Assembly (NCBI GenBank): GCA_026874595.1
Contig: CM049318.1
Coordinates: forward strand, 21,675,456-21,739,455
Reading direction: 5' to 3'
DNA: 64,000 nucleotides
Origin: Sipunculus nudus
Lineage: Eukaryota; Annelida; Sipuncula; Golfingiida; Sipunculidae
A model generated the notes under the pieces. The model had not been told where the DNA came from. It did no database searches and saw only the letters and a program-made list of their open reading frames with translations. Below are positions 11,196-22,679 of the stretch, piece after piece. The position numbers and the translations under genes were made by a program. Each line of letters opens with the position of its first letter. The stretch's first letter is position 1.

Positions 11196-11884
11196 TTATT
11201 CACACCAGTCTATCTGCACGGTATCCCATATGTTTAATCCAGCTTGGCCAGTAGTGCTGCCTGCAGGATTCCCCCAGCACAGGCAGACCGATAATGATAT
11301 GCAGTGACGTAGCACATAGAGACGGGTTGTTTAAGTATGGCGGTGACTCGCCCTTCTGTCACATGCATTTCATCACATCTGACACACTAACTGACCTAAT
11401 GTGACATAACATACCAATCCATGAACCACCAAATTAATAATCCTGTCTAAGACTTTGCTGTGTCTGTGTCAGGGGGTAGCTTAATGCCCTGGGTCAGTGT
11501 ACAGTGCTTACAGGGTTCAACCTGAGTGTAGTGTATCGCTGCATCTGGTCTGGTATATACAGGGATTGTTCTCTTGTGTACTGTATGCGTTCTCCAAGTG
11601 GAAAATCCATTATGAATGTACATACAGAAACTTAAAAGGATTATCTTTGACTTTATTTAAATTGATCCGCTGTTTTAATTTCATATTTGATGGAACTGTG
11701 GTCATTATCTTGACTCTTCATCCCTAGCAAAAGTGATATGTTGCCTGTGGAATTAATGCTTATACATCAGAGAATGGTTGATGGTTGTGCTTAAGACTTT
11801 AGTACTTATATTGTGGTATGTACAACTTCATCAGGACATGTTGTAGTTATAACTTTATTGTATCAGATGTTTTAGTATATAGAA

Positions 11885-12340
11885 ATGGAACATTCACTTG
11901 ACTTTCATAATGAGTGTCTGCAGGCTTTGTGCAGAATATGTGCAAAACGTGCACAAACTAAAGCTGAAAGAAATAAAAAACGGTTAAGCCTTATTACTGT
12001 GAGGATCATATTGACAGAATAAATGATGTCACAAGCATACACACATACACCCTTCCTACTATAGACACCCGTTCCCCAAACATCAGTGTTACCAAAACAC
12101 CATATTTTAAAGGACCATGTCCTAAGATTAGTGGAACGTTTGGGTCTAGGCATGGCTATGCACGTTGAACAAGGTACTGAAGGCCTTCATCATACGTTTA
12201 ATGAGATTGCTTAGAAGACCGCCTCAGTCAAGGTTCCAACAAAACGTGTTCTTGCAACAATTAAAGACCATCTAACATTAATATCTCCTGATGTTCATGA
12301 ACACATTCTACAAATTAAAAGGAGGGGAAGAAAGATATGA
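11885..12340 (+). pseudogene. decayed coding relic, possibly transposase-derived
   Basis: A single plus-strand frame can be followed with three stops. It opens with a Cys/His cluster (HNECLQALCRICAKRAQTKA, resembling a zinc-binding motif) and later reads MAMHVEQGTEGLHHTF and LISPDVHEHILQIKRRGRK. The EQ..E..HH pattern is reminiscent of the C-terminal parts of some large invertebrate transposase-like proteins, but I cannot name the family. It lies inside the foldback-like element, so it may be a remnant of that element's or a nested element's coding capacity. Confidence 0.35.
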
Positions 12341-14034
12341 ATCAGCAACTTATGCAGGGACTGTATATTGTATATAGCCTGTGAATGTAGTTACATATGA
12401 AGGATGACTTTATTTCCCCACAAATCAAATTATATATAATTTCACTTATCTCAACTATCTCTGCAAAACATGACAATTAATATATTGTGAGCACTAATGT
12501 TTCATCAGATCAGTGTTGTTGACATGAACAAACTGTTAACATCATACGCATGTACGTTTTTAAACTGTCAGATGAAATAACTGGGGCATCTTTGACTGTA
12601 TGATTTTTTCTAAATATTGTTTTCTAGACAAAGTGTTTCCTATGTTTTAATATATGGCCAATACACATTGGCGCTGGTAACAAAGCAGAAAATTGCTCAT
12701 CTATATTTGACTTTTGACAAATATCTGACAGGGGGTAGCACGTGAGCGGCAATGAGGCGTGTTTCCTCAATCGCTCCCAGACGTTGTTTTGCGATTTGCC
12801 AAGTGCATGCTGCATGCGGATCTCTGGTGAATTTGCATTGTGTCTGTTGAATACTTTGGAAAATTTTGTAAAACACATTAAATTTAAAAAATAATACATT
12901 AAATGTACATTAATTAACATTTATAATAAATATATGTATAAACATGCTTGTTTATATATAACACCTGAAAAATATGAATATAACATTATATTTTCATATA
13001 AGTAGTATTGTTAAATATATTTAATCATAAATATTGTTCACCAAGTAATACCTTGAATATTCAATGAACTGTACACTTACTGGGAATATATTTCTGAGAA
13101 AAAAATTAAATACCAGAAAGAATATCTATATTCAACAGCGATTTACAACAAATTTTGCCGCTTGTCGTATAAGCTAGTGTGTTTTGAATCTGCTGCATGA
13201 ACGCTTGCCCACTCAAGTACTGTGTGCACCAGTGTGTTTTCGGCCTTTTTAAGTTGTACATTTTGAGATTCCAAAATTAGAGATAAATGGTCTGTGAGTT
13301 AACCTTTCTGACAGGTCTTTTTTATATACCCCGAATCAAGTTTTCCAATGTAGTTCAAAAGAAATCGTTATGAAAGTATAACTGTAAAACGGTTAAAATG
13401 AAATGTTTGTTTAAGAGATATTTTTTATATTCCCCATATATCATGTACAATATAGCATTTTATAAAGGGAAATAGTGCATTCAATGTGTTAATGCAGAAA
13501 ATTAACTTAAAACTGCTAGGTATTCCCAGTGATTTTTTATTTTAGAATATGTTTATTGAATTGAAACAGTTATTTTTTTTAAAATGCGGAATAAGTACAT
13601 CTGTAACTAATTGCCAGTAGCTTTCCTGTCAGGTTTTGGCGTGGAATTAGTTTTATATTGAATGTTTTATCTGATGATTTTATGCAAGTATATTCTTTAG
13701 TGCTTACAAGCAAAGACCCTTGCATGAATGCTATGTAGCATCTGTATAAACATAAACTTTTATCCTATAAACTTGAAATTTTGTACGTAGATTGTCTTAA
13801 TGTTTTATTACCATGTCATAGCATTCAGTGTTATATTGCTACTGTGGTTGTTCTGTAATTGATAGATAAATACAGGGTACTTTGGGATACTTAGCGCCAT
13901 GAGCCGAACATGTGCACTCACTTGACCCCCTGCTGGGCAGCCTTGTCGGCCAGTCCCAGAGTAAAGTGCCAGCTGTGGCTGAGCGGGGCCCTGTTATATT
14001 AAACATAACAGCAGCAGACAAGTGTGTATTCACT

Positions 14035-14490
14035 CTTTCTTTCATTCAATCTTTAATTCCTTCTGATCTTTCATTTCTTTTATCTGTCTATCATTCAGTC
14101 TGTCTTTTATTCAATATTTCTTTCATTCAAACTTTCATTCATTCTGATCTTCTTTTATTTAATCTTTCTTTCATTCAATCTTTCTTTCTTTTAATCGTTC
14201 ATTTATTTAATCATTTAATTTTTCTGTCTTTTTTCTTTCACTCTTTTATTCATCCAATCCTTCTGCCATTCAATTTGTCTTTAATTGAATCTTTCATCCA
14301 TTCAATCTGTCTTTCGTTCAATATATCAGTCATTCTGTTCTTTCTTTCATTCAATCGGTCTAATATTCAATCTTTTTTTCATTTAATCTTACTTTCATTC
14401 AATCTTTCATTCATTCTGTCCTTCTTTCTTTCACTCTTTCATTCATTCAATTTTTTTCAATCAATCTGTCTTTCTTTCATTCTTTATCAC
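14035..14490 (+). repeat. TTCATTCAATCTTTC minisatellite, second array
   Basis: A long imprecise array of TTTCATTCAATC-like units. It creates a spurious plus-strand open frame (13912-14544) whose product is a simple Ser/Phe/Leu/Ile repeat; that frame is not a gene. Confidence 0.85.
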
Positions 14491-15470
14491 ACACTTGGAT
14501 ACCGTAATATACGATCAAATCCACAAACTGTATCATTATATTAAATTATGACTTAGCCGATATGTAGCGAATGATTAATGATGAAGAGAACGATGATAAA
14601 GAGAGAGGCAACAGTTATGTGTGGAGTAAGCAAGGCTTTTTCTAGTTTTAACAGTTTGCTTTAACATGGTTTGAAGACAGGACAACGACATCAGGAGTCC
14701 GATCGAGGTCTGAACAGGTCCGATATAGTGGACCGAGATGGTACGGAATGTGGTTTCAGATTGTCAACCTGGTGGTCCGAAATTGTACTAAGTGGTCCGC
14801 CTTCGTGTGGGCAGAGATGTAAAAGGTCCGAAATTTCCAGAGGGATATCTTAGATATCGGTTATATCTTTTTGTTATCCTAATATATTTTTAAGTAAATC
14901 TTATTCAGTTGCCTTACCGCCAAGTGATATCTTAATGCTCTTTATGTAATGCTGGTCATATTTATGAGCTTCAACAAAAACATGATATGAGGTATTATTT
15001 AAGAACCTAGAGGTTTGTTTTGCCTTACATGTGTATGTGCTTTCAATTTTTTTCTTATTTTCTCGTTTAGACATATGTTTTAGTGCTGCACTATATAAAT
15101 TTCAGCGGTATGGAAGACATTATTTTCCTTCTCCAAATATTCATTCACCAACCTTTATTTTATAAACAGCCACGTGTTCAATCGATCATAGTTTTGGTAT
15201 TCGGCCAGTATATCTATTAACTCCACGGCTTAGTTAATTAATATTATACTTAATTTCAGTTAAGGTAATTATATTATTCTATTTCTTCAGGTAACAGTGA
15301 ACTTCTACATGTGTCTGACGTCCAAAAGACAGCAGTGAGTGTCCTTAAGGTGGATGGAAAACAAGGTAAAAAAAAGACGAGAAAAAATTATCAGCTAAAC
15401 AAATAAAAATAAGTACGTGTATTAAATTAAAATGTGATATTACGAGATATTTGGATACAGAGCGGCTCAC

Positions 15471-15623
15471 CTTGTTTTGACCTTCTGCATATCACGGCAT
15501 GTTTATCAGCACATGGAGTTGTTTTCCATCCATTTGAAGGTGACTGTATATCAAAGGTAACACAGTGTGGTCCATAAAGTGGTTCTTGTGATAACCATCT
15601 GGGAGTCTTCAGCTCTCGAGGTA
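15471..15623 (-). CDS. gene A, second CTLD, C-terminal half
   Basis: A 153-nt phase-1 exon between CCCAATCACAG and AACAAG|GTGAGC. It contains PRELKTPRWLSQEPLYGP, HCVTF, GWKTTPC and HAVIC, the usual end of a C-type-lectin-like fold: conserved Cys pairs around a Trp and the terminal xIC. Length and phase are identical to the matching exons of copies B (29719-29871) and C (39961-40113). The calcium and sugar motifs (EPN or QPD with WND) are absent, so calcium-dependent sugar binding is not indicated. Confidence 0.8.
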
Positions 15624-16121
15624 CTGTGATTGGGATATTGATTGTCGATGTAAGGGTGTAACATTTCTGTATCAAGTACTATTCATTCATATACATGGAT
15701 AGACAATAGGCTCATTGATTATTAGTAATGTTGAGTAAATATTCAAAAAGGTCACGTTAGGAATGACCGTTTAACTGTATTTTTTTAAATGATTTATCAC
15801 CGAATACTGAACATTCAGCTATATTTTACAAAACTGAAGAGAAGAGGAATTTCTTATATGGTCTTTATTAAAATATACCAAATAAAACTCTATGTGAGAA
15901 AATTGTATGGTTGTTTTACATTTTGACTCATGTCTGACATAAAATTATTTTGTTTAGTATCCATACTGTACTCAAACATTTATAATCAGAGAATTTTATT
16001 TTAGCGACATGGAAATGTAATATTCCCCTTCTTTATAAGATCTAAATATATTATGCAGTTGTTAATCAGTTGCAGTAGTTGTCTACAGTGAAAGACGTTT
16101 TGGCTAGTACAGAGGAATTAC

Positions 16122-16391
16122 CGTCAGTCCGGTTTTTGACCATCCATTCTTCCTTCCTGAGACCGACCCAAAAGAAATTACACAGGGACAAACTTGGTAT
16201 CTTGTTTTTAGTTTTAACAAATTCTTCTATTTTGTTTGTCGTGTTTAATTTTGCTATCGAAGCTTTCATCTCCTGGCACTGGAACCGGGCATCGTACCAA
16301 TTGTTTACGTCGCATTTGAAAGAAAATACACCCGTCCCAACCTTAAAGCAGTGTGAAAGTCCAAACTTCTTTGAACACTCTTCCAAGTCTA
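16122..16391 (-). CDS. gene A, second CTLD, N-terminal half
   Basis: A 270-nt phase-1 exon between TTATATCTACAG and GACG|GTAATT. It encodes a CTLD start with ECSKKFGLSHCFKV, the hallmark NNWYDARFQCQEMKA helix, and FFWVGLRKEEWMV, which matches the WIGL block. It joins the exon at 15471-15623 in frame to make one complete CTLD of about 140 residues. The copy C equivalent (40723-40989) is three nucleotides shorter and carries two nonsense codons. This exon is open throughout. Confidence 0.8.
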
Positions 16392-16705
16392 CTGTAGATA
16401 TAATGGAAAACATAAACGCTCAATTTACTGATAAAATCATCAGGAAAGTAGGACAACTAGTCTGCATGGCGTAAGCTCTTTATATACCTAAATTATTTAA
16501 ATTAATCGCATATAGGAGGGCAGTTAGAACATATGACCAAATTTGTTATTATTGGACCTTTGTTTGTTCTGGTAAGCTTTTTTTGGATGAAGTCAGTTTG
16601 TTAAGTTAAAAATAAGCATGAATATTTCAAAAGGTATGTACTGCATGACATCTATCAATATCAGTATATATATAATATCAGTGGTTTTAGCTGAATTGAA
16701 TATAC

Positions 16706-16837
16706 CCTTATGTTGACACACTACGCCTTCCAGGTTACTTCCGTAGTTACAGCCCTTGGGTTGTATATTCTGTGACACTGTCGATACCCCGGCGCACACT
16801 CTGCCTCCTGTCCCTTGTTCTGGTCCAAGTGTCATAT
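16706..16837 (-). CDS. gene A, first CTLD, C-terminal half
   Basis: A 132-nt phase-1 exon between CCAAAACTGCAG and CATAAG|GTATAT. It encodes GPEQGTGGRVCAGVS, then KGCNYGSNLEGVVCQH, a CTLD C-terminal half with three cysteines. The copy C equivalent at 41377-41508 has the same 132-nt length. With the exon at 17489-17713 it forms the first CTLD. Confidence 0.7.
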
Positions 16838-17488
16838 CTGCAGTTTTGGATAATACCTAATTATTATGGTAAGTAAATATGTTTTTTTTTATCTATTCCA
16901 TCGTGTAACATGGGATGTTTCCCACTATTGCATATTTTGCACGAATATCTTTTGATAATCTTTTTTATTTATTTACTTTGTTTTAAAAAGACATTAGTTT
17001 TACCGTATTGCTCCATTTTGCACCTGAATGATATGGGTTTCAGAGTCAGACAACCATGAAGTGGGCACCATTATAAAGTGGGCAATTTTGGCCGGTCATA
17101 TTTGTTTCTTCTGTTTATTATGTATAGGTGAATACACGATGGAGATACCTAGAATAAATATCAATGATATTCTACTGTAGTTATCGCAACCATTATGTTA
17201 CCTGACTAGTGATGCGAGACTGATCACTCTGACCGAGCTTCTTTTACCGATTACTGGACACTCTGGGGTACTTATTTTTGAAATACATTCAACCTTATAT
17301 GTTGGACATTTGGTCTATGCTTACATGTAATATCAAATGATTGAAAATATAAGAGGAAACTGTTTATTTAGGATTGATGCTATTCCTGGTATCACGAGGT
17401 AACCTTCAAAGCTAACATTCGCATTATTTATTTACAACATAAAATATGATATTTATAGTCTGCGTTTAGTCAAACCAATGACAAATAC

Positions 17489-17713
17489 CTTGCTCTCCAT
17501 CTGTCCATGTCCAGTTGCCCAGATTAACCTTATGAATCCCCATCCATACAGAAGAAACCTTTCCCTGTCGCATTATTTCCACCAAAGACGTGCTGTTTAC
17601 AGTGTCATCCGGCAGCCTGCCTCCAAGTAACAACGTACAGTGATCCATGACCTCTTTATAGGTCTTATTCAACTTCATGGATGTCTCGCTCAGTTCATAT
17701 TTCGAGATAGCAC
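17489..17713 (-). CDS. gene A, first CTLD, N-terminal half
   Basis: A 225-nt phase-1 exon between ACCATTATGTAG and GAGCAAG|GTATTT. It encodes KTYKEVMDHCTLLLGGRLP (CTLD helix with first Cys), then SSVWMGIHKVNLGNWTWTDG, matching the WIGL and W.W.DG core. The copy C equivalent (41949-42173) has the same 225-nt length. The domain lacks an obvious first beta-strand Cys pair and is a short-form CTLD. Confidence 0.75.
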
Positions 17714-17894
17714 CTACATAATGGTTTGTCAATCAACACGTTGTCAAGGGTTAATATTTTTTGACATTTTACTTTGTTGATTATGTCGATGGATTAATAT
17801 GTATATTAAGTACAGTCATCGCAATCTGTTTATGAAGCAAAATAAAATCCAGGAACATATCTGCCATACGTCAAACATCCGATTACTTGTGACA

Positions 17895-18545
17895 TGTTGT
17901 CAAACAAGTAACCCATGGGTTAAGACGACCAGCTTACTGGTTATTGCCACGGTGGTTTTACAGGATCCCTCAGGAGTATTAAGTTATGATTTCCTACATA
18001 CGATGATTACAGACAAAATGTGCATAAATACAATACAGTAATACCAGACAGCATTACCGAATAAAATTGGCCATGATTAAAAAATATAATAGGTTTCAAA
18101 ACACTATATACAACAGCTGAGAACCTTATACCACTGTTGTCATTCGATAGTACACAATTTGAGGAAAGAATTGTATAAATAAAGAAAAGTAGGGGCACCA
18201 CCAGTCTTAAAACAGTGATGAAACTTTCCATGATCAATATTTAAGTCACGGTACACATACAAATATGATTTAATTATTAAGATACAGGAGCTTCGGTATC
18301 AATCTTTTAATTATATCTGGGGTGTACAAACTATAACTCTAAGATAATATAGATCGTACTGGTATACCTTCAGGTTTCCAAGGACATTTTTTTTCGTGGG
18401 CGCCTTTGAATATAAAGTAAGAAGTTTCTGGGTCTAAAGGTTAAGACGTGTGCCCTGTTTAAGGACGGCCCAACGAGAGGCGAGACGACGAACAAAGGGT
18501 ATCGCTATAGCTCTGTTGACTTAGAGTAAGCTGAGCAAAATCATT
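17895..18545 (+). repeat. dispersed repeat family, short copy
   Basis: It starts with the CAAGTAACCCATGGG 5' motif and ends with the family's 3' end, CTATAGCTCTGTTGACTT..AAGCTGAGCAAAA, where the terminal hairpin is still visible. The middle carries the family body (ATGAAACTTTCCATGATCAATA and others). It lies in intron 1 of gene A. An open frame on the minus strand at 18007-18237, which looks like a signal peptide, is part of this repeat. Confidence 0.65.
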
Positions 18546-18715
18546 TCCCTAATCATATTACCTGAAATATGTGGATATAAGGTACGGAGAGGTATGTTTC
18601 AATCTGATTTACCATAAACCTTAGGGTTGGTTCAAAACAATCTGTCATTGATGCAGGTGCTATTTTTTTATGATAAGGTAAAAATCACAAGAAATGCGAG
18701 AAAAATAATGGTTAC

Positions 18716-18785
18716 CTGAATACACGAACTGAACCACCAAAAATGGAATGAATAGTATCAGCGCCATAGCAGTTATATGTCGCAT
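18716..18785 (-). CDS. gene A, first coding exon, signal peptide
   Basis: A 70-nt exon from ATG to TCAG|GTAACC, exiting in phase 1 as needed for the next exon. It encodes MRHITAMALILFIPFLVVQF then VYS, a textbook signal peptide. An acceptor-like TTTACAG lies two bases before the ATG, suggesting a separate 5' untranslated exon upstream; similar signals precede the first coding exons of copies C and D. From here to 3454 the predicted exons sum to a whole number of codons (745) if the damaged exon at 8264-8368 is left out. Confidence 0.65.
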
Positions 18786-19639
18786 GGCTGTAAAGCATAT
18801 GAACAAATGATGAATATGGTTGCCACAAAAATCAATCACTGTCTAGTATAAACACTTTGGGAGATCGATGCATTTTATAGGTTTATACTAGAACAGGGGA
18901 ACAACCTCAGTAACTGTATAACTGATCTTGCTTTCGTATATTTAAATGCATAACTCCTCAGCAAGTGATAGCGATAATGGCGCAGTAGTAAGCTAGTGTT
19001 AAACACATAGAGAGAGTATTTGTTAATTACAGAGGGTTACAAATTTCCAATAATCGATACGTGTAAAAGCTAACGACATGCAGTCGGTTTATCTTATCTC
19101 GTGATCTGGTGTTTACTTTGCGAGATCGATCCCACTTGAAAAATATCAAATTTGCGCAAACTGCTTTGCTTAAATAATTAACAAAAGTATAGAAGAGTAA
19201 CTGTGTACAAGTGTATATTGATAAATCTCAATTGCTCACATTTGATATGTTCTTAAAACATTCCATATACATGTTTGTGGGCCCACTTGTGCTATACCTA
19301 TTTAAGTAGATGTCGTATATCTCGGACTTGTTTACGCGTTTGTGATACTTTATCAGGAGACGAGATACAGTTCAATGATTTAGGTAAAATTATCTGTAGA
19401 GGAGGAGATATATAGTTAGCTGCTAATGGTTTGCCCTGAAAATATAAAAAGGCTGAAAGAGTACGTAGTTACATATGATGAATCACCTGTATTGCGTCAG
19501 CAGTTATATGGTACTATTTTCCAAATAATTTATCCAGAACGTAGTAACGTTGCCGTTTAGTTGTACGTCATAACCTTAAAAAATTCCATGAGTGTTTAAA
19601 CCAGATTTTAACCTTATTTTCTTTTAAGAATAAACTCTG

Positions 19640-19990
19640 TCTCCACATCATGGGCCATCTCAAACATTACACTAGAAATTTGCACTATTTCAAAGAATGA
19701 TTCTAAATTTCAGCAGATTTTGACCTTGAAGATCAAGGTCAAGGTCATCGATATTTGATTTCCTACAAAATTTTTGCAGAAAGAATTGGTGTCTCACATT
19801 TGAAGAATATATTTTCAGTACTTCAAAAGTTCTTGGGGGTCACAATAATCCTAGAATTTCGCAGATTTGACCTTTGCCCATACTATTCCGAGAACTCAGT
19901 GGACATAACTTTTGAATCGAATCTGAGGGAAAAATGCGCCATACATATTTGATCCTGAAGGTCCCGGTCAAAGTCATTAGATTTTTAACT
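19640..19990 (+). repeat. AAGGTCA-type interspersed repeat fragment
   Basis: Contains repeated TTTGACCTT and AAGGTCAAGGTCAT phrases separated by about 140-220 bp, plus GGAGGTCACAATAA-like text. The same class of sequence forms a tandem pair at 45.5-46.1 kb. The short open frame at 19755-19952 is inside it and not a gene. Confidence 0.5.
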
Positions 19991-20867
19991 CTTTCAAAAA
20001 CTTAGTTGAGACATGTCGTGTACCAAGATTGAGGAAAAAAATATGAAATCCTTCCAGTGTTATCGCATTCACAAGATACCCTACACACGACGACAACTGA
20101 CAAAGAAGACTGAAAACAACATGTCTCCTCTGGGGGAGGGGAAGATATAATGAGAACAAGGATGCATTGGGTCTGACCTCATAGTGAAGTGGTTTTTAGT
20201 ATAACGTCACATGAGATAGACAGTGTCAATAATGGATGTTTACTGGTCTTCAATATACCTTATCAGCGGTGTCTTAGTCCAATGTACAAGTACTTAGTCT
20301 TTAATGTACCAGCACATACGCCTACTGGGCGTTGCGTAATATTATGGAGGGCATGACGAGCCCAATAGACTAATAGTTTTCCGTTCTTTACCTTATTTAT
20401 ACAAGGTCAGTCGTATAACCAGAGATGACTAAGGGATGAGGCCATAAGTTAGATACAGTACAACATAAGTTACCTGTCACACCCGGTTGATACACGGAGC
20501 ACAGTTGCCTGATCACATGCTAGTATATATTCACACAAATCGATTGCCAAACGTCAGGTGAATGAATTACCAATACCTGAACACAATCAATCGACTATGG
20601 GGAACACGTTAAAACAATTGACTCTAGTTTATAAGCTCCCGGGGCCCAAGCTGTGCCAACTCGTGGCTACTCATTGCATGAACTGCTCGTGCTACCTAAT
20701 GATCACTCCTGATCAAAGTACATGACTATTAACACATTAGGGGTCAAAATAATATGAAATAATTCTGATACAGTATATCCATGTTCACAACTGGAATGGT
20801 TAAAAACCTGTGCATATTTTGCATAAATCGCTACGAAACAAAACTGAAATGAATGAATTGGCCCATA

Positions 20868-22675
20868 CTCAAACAAGTAGCCCATGGGGCAAGACGCTTA
20901 GTTGAATTCAAGAAACCTTAAATAATGAGTAACATGACTCCCAGAGTGCTCAATCTCATGAATATTTATAATAGACCTAAGATATAGGTTCCAGTGAACT
21001 TATTGTACATCTAGCTGCTACCATTTGTGCTCGTCTGACTATTTATTCATGTTATTCTACAGAACTTGCAGAATATGGGTCACAGTGACATTATTTCAGG
21101 TTTCTAAGATTTTTTATTAAGGAACCTCCCTGGATCTTAAGGAAATTAGAATTTTCTAGGTCCAATTGTAACCAATCATGCAAATTTGTCCTAAAGGGTG
21201 CTCAAATCGGGTTCTTTCCATTATCATGCAGACTATAATTAACTACAACTTAATTTCAAGTTTCCATGGAGATCTGCCTAGGACATACCTGGATGTAGAG
21301 TGAGAAAATTTTAAGTCTTATGGTTACAGTTTGTGACCTATTAACAGCCAGACTGCTTCACTTTGAGTTCTAAAAAAATGCAATAAAAATAAAAAAAATT
21401 CAGGTGGCGCTACCGGTCTGAAGAACTGATGAAACACTCCATGCTAAAAAATATGGGAAAAATCATGGTGATCAATGGATCAGTTATTCAGATATTGGAG
21501 CGTTTGTATTAAATTTTTTAATTATTTGTGGAGTACAGGATTACGAGCCCCATAGCTCAAAGGTTATGGGTAAGAGAGACCTTATTTCAGGTTTAAAGAT
21601 AGATTTGCCAAGGACCTTCTAGAGGTAAAGTTAGAAAATTCTATTTCAAGCAGTTATGATTTTGATCCTTTTAACGGATGACCACTTCATTTGGTCTCAA
21701 AAATAGAGAATAAATGAGAAAACATTTAAAAAATACAGGTGACACCACCAGTCTGCAGGAACTTATGAAACATTCCATGATCAATAAACATGCAAAGAAT
21801 CATGGCGATCAATTCATTAGTTATTCAGATACTGGAGCTTTTGTATCAAATTTTTAATTATTCTGGGAGGGCGGGGGTACTAAGGGGCCCCATTGCTCCA
21901 AGGATAAGGAAAACAGTGACCTGATTTCAGGTTCCCAAAGAGATTTGTCTAAGGCCTCTGTGGATATAAACCTAAAAGATTTTAGGTCCAAAAGTTACGA
22001 TTTGGGCCCTTTTAACGGACGACCTCTTCATTTGAAGATTTAGAAAATAGAAACTGAAGTGCAAAAGTTCGAAAAAATACAGGTGGCGCCACCAGTCAGC
22101 AGGAACTTATTATACACGGCCTGAACAATATGCATGCAAAGTATCATGGCGAACAATACATTAGTTATACAGATACTGCAGTTTTGTATCATATTTCTAA
22201 TAACTTTTGGGGTTATTAATTTGTAGAAATTTGTAGGTTCAGTTGTCACGATTTGTGCCCTGTTACGGACAATCGCTTCATTTGAATGTCTCAAATACAC
22301 AGAAAAAAAAATGAAAAAAATCGAACAAATGCAGGTTGCGCCGCCAGTCTGCAAGAACTGATGAAAAGTCTATGGTCAATAGGCATGCAAAGAATCATGG
22401 TAATTAATGCATTAGTTATTCAGAAACTGGAGCTTTGCTACCAAATTTTTTAATTATTCGGGGGGGGGGGGTACTATCGAGCCCCATAGCTCGTAGGATG
22501 TGGGTAACAGAGACCTTATTTCACGTTTCTAAGGAAATTTTATATGGACCTCTCCTGATGTTACGTAAGAAGATTCTAGGTCCAACGGTTACGATTTGTG
22601 CCCTCGGACGGCCGGATGGACAAAGAGTGATCGCTAAAGCTCAGCTGACTTTCAATTTGCTGTGATAATAACAAA
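20868..22675 (+). repeat. dispersed repeat family, long copy with tandem array
   Basis: 5' motif CAAACAAGTAGCCCATGGGG. It is followed by 180-bp-class units (20990-21330), then four units of about 310-330 bp. Each of these has ATGAAACA.TCCATG.TCAATA, ATCATGG.GATCAAT, CAGTTATTCAGATA.TGGAGC, a G-rich GGGGGTACTA, CCCCATAGCTC and GACCTTATTTCAGG. It ends with the GATCGCTAAAGCTCAGCTGACTTT-type 3' region. No protein-coding potential survives. The units differ from each other by point changes and a variable G run. Confidence 0.75.
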
Positions 22676-22679
22676 CCAT

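Larger units (their letters stand above)
10095..14860. mobile_element. foldback-like element with inverted minisatellite ends
   Basis: The left end (about 10095-10262) is a degenerate GGACCATTACGATCTC-type minisatellite. The right end (about 14680-14860) is the same sequence inverted: CCTTTTACATCTC.GCCCACACG.AG.CGGACCA reads outside-in at both ends. The interior holds two TTCATTCAATC-type arrays and a decayed coding relic. Long repetitive inverted ends are typical of foldback elements. I could not define target-site duplications, and the outer limits are approximate. It lies in the long intron between the second CTLD and the stalk of gene A. Confidence 0.45.

Noticed and set aside
13912-14544. 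210-residue plus-strand open frame
   Set aside because: It is mostly a translation of the TTCATTCAATC minisatellite; the product is a simple Ser/Phe/Leu/Ile repeat.
18007-18237. minus-strand open frame that looks like a signal peptide near gene A
   Set aside because: Its sequence matches the body of the dispersed repeat family (also at 21.4-22.4 kb). A better first exon with correct phase lies at 18716-18785.
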